Part shown: positions 62,918-64,000 of the stretch, one piece after another | How positions within the stretch are numbered: position 1 is the stretch's first letter | Layout: every line of letters starts with the position of its first letter | DNA from: Pseudo-nitzschia pungens | Taxonomy: Eukaryota; Bacillariophyta; Bacillariophyceae; Bacillariales; Bacillariaceae | Direction: 5' to 3' | Assembly: GCA_037355855.1 (NCBI GenBank) | Contig: CM074764.1 | Span: forward strand, 2,356,001 to 2,420,000 | Length of the DNA stretch: 64,000 nt | Translations under genes and position numbers: made by a program | Notes under the pieces: generated by a model | What the model saw: only the letters and a program-made list of their open reading frames with translations | Database searches by the model: none | What the model was told of the DNA's origin: nothing

Positions 62918-64000
62918 ATGGATCTCCCGCGCGCGCGCGCCCCACCCAGTCCTGAGGGGCAATGCGAGCTGGACAGTCACGCCAATACAACTGCCGCCTG
63001 GTTCCAATATGATCTTGCTTGAAGACCAAGTCGTCAGTCACGTCGATGTTCATCCTTTTTCGCCTGAGCTCGAACCTATCAAGAACATTCCTATTAGGAC
63101 CTGTGTTACGGCCTACACAGATACCGACGGGAAAGTTTGGTTGATTTATTTCCACGAAGCACTGTATTTTGGCGACAAGTTGTCCCACAGCTTGATTTGT
63201 CCGAATCAGATACGGGACTGCCATCCCAATCGTGTCAGTGAGGCGCCCCGTCAGTATGATGAACAGTCCAGTCACTCCATCCATATTGACAATACCGATC
63301 CTGAAGATCCCGGCGCGGGCCACACCCTTGACATCAAGCTCCTGCTTGATGGGGTCGTGTCCTATTTCCCCTCCCGCAAGCCAACCAAGCATGAGATGGC
63401 TACATGCGATCATGTCGTTGCAACCCGAGACTTCCCTTGGGATCCGAAGAGCAAGAAGTTCGAGCAAGCCGAAGAAGCCATCGACGGATCTCATCCGTTG
63501 AATCCTACGTTGTCTGTCCTTCGCGCGGACGCGATGGACGCCTCCGCGCCGACCACGAAGCAGTCCAAGAAGTCCAACAAGCGTAAGTTGGAGCCCGACG
63601 AGACACGGTCCAATTTCAGTCCTCATTTGTACGACAAGCCTCTTCAGAGCGACGAGCTGATCCTACCCCAGCATGATTGCTATGAGAAGTACAAGCTGCG
63701 GAGCCTTCAGCAACTCTGTACCCGCCGTGATCTGACCCCATGTGCGATTGCATCTGACTCTCGTCTGGATGCATGGCTTTCTTCTCTCTTTTCGGGCGAT
63801 TCCTTGAAGACTTGCGGGGACGATGATGTAGACGAGGATGCAACAGTACCAAGTCTTACAATCAACGCCCTGCATACCCCGTTGTACGAGCGCGCCTACA
63901 CCGATGGACGCGAGCGCTTCGAATTGGATCCCCGTTGCAGGGATTCCCCCATCTGCCTGTCTGCGGTTTACAAGCATGTTCGATGGGACGACGATGCAGT
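62918..64000 (+). pseudogene. Copia Pol N-terminal part (protease), probable 1-bp frameshift, runs off window
   Basis: ATG 62918 opens MDLPRARAPPSPEGQ and reaches CELDSHANTTA (62963-62995), the Copia protease active site (Asp in DSHAN, as in DSHADT of related elements). This frame stops at 63014-63016, but a second frame open through at least 62970-64000 continues the family sequence (SNMILLEDQVVSHVDV; DGKVWLIYFHEALYFG; THEM-ATCDHVV-like, DFPWDP). One extra T near 62999 would explain it. Whether this is a mutation, an error or a programmed shift cannot be told. A GC dinucleotide run lies just before (62929-62940). Confidence 0.75.

Larger units (their letters stand above)
59065..64000 (+). 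mobile_element. Second Ty1/copia element, 5' part (continues past window)
   Basis: 5' LTR 59065-60032, leader 60033-60997, gag 60998-62866, start of pol 62918 to the end of the window. The LTR matches that at 2641-3551. The 5-bp flank before it is ACATA. The bases after the LTR (GTTTATCAGACCC) resemble the initiator-Met-tRNA half-molecule site TATCAGAGC used by many Copia elements; that is a tentative reading. Confidence 0.9.

Noticed and set aside
1..64000. tRNA or rRNA genes
   Set aside because: I looked for tRNA T-loop words and conserved rRNA blocks and saw none I could support; a covariance-model scan (for example tRNAscan-SE) would settle it.

Overview
This window looks like nuclear DNA from a diatom, probably a pennate one (inference). 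The evidence is a plastid-type dihydrolipoamide dehydrogenase with a signal peptide and an ASAF-type bipartite plastid presequence, genes with short GT-AG introns, and Ty1/copia and Ty3/gypsy retrotransposons of the kind known from diatoms. The species cannot be fixed from sequence alone.

Only three genes look like intact host genes: a three-exon acetyl-CoA synthetase (4273-6508, +), a two-exon plastid dihydrolipoamide dehydrogenase (10014-11803, -) and a giant 2966-residue IQ-repeat protein (39712-48612, +). Two transposase-like genes are damaged: 50362-52777 (one intron, one in-frame stop) and 56142-58378 (frameshifts, split by another element). Nearly everything else is mobile or repetitive DNA.

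Layout: 1-3551 is the 3' part of a Copia element ending in an LTR. 3552-7013 holds the acetyl-CoA synthetase. 7014-9383 is a gutted Gypsy element with a truncated LINE inside. 10014-11803 is the E3 gene. 12701-33438 is a Russian-doll locus: a DNA element with terminal inverted repeats (R-A) received Gypsy A (12810-32179, target duplication GAAAC), which received Gypsy B (15302-26962, CTGAT) and a truncated gag-only Gypsy (about 13275-15176); Gypsy B received Gypsy C (19897-25729, TGTGG) in its integrase gene. LTR divergence counted by eye (5/189, 4/311, 2/195) follows the nesting order. 34130-37350 is a 5'-truncated LINE with a 14-bp target duplication. 38262-38764 is a fold-back MITE with TA duplication. 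39712-48612 is the IQ gene. 49320-55245 holds degenerate repeats, the first transposase-like gene, a 144-bp array and a 181-bp satellite array. 56142-58378 is the second transposase gene with R-B inside it. 59065-64000 is the 5' part of a second Copia element of the same family as the first.

The two metabolic genes are linked only by theme (acetyl-CoA supply: acetate activation, and the E3 subunit of plastid pyruvate dehydrogenase); they are divergent and separated by a retroelement. The most unusual signals are perfect 12- and 14-bp palindromes at the primer-binding position in two different Gypsy lineages, an in-frame TGA between gag and pol in three elements, the TIR element R with internal minisatellites, the 66-bp coding repeats of the IQ gene, and the damaged transposase-like gene of unassigned family.
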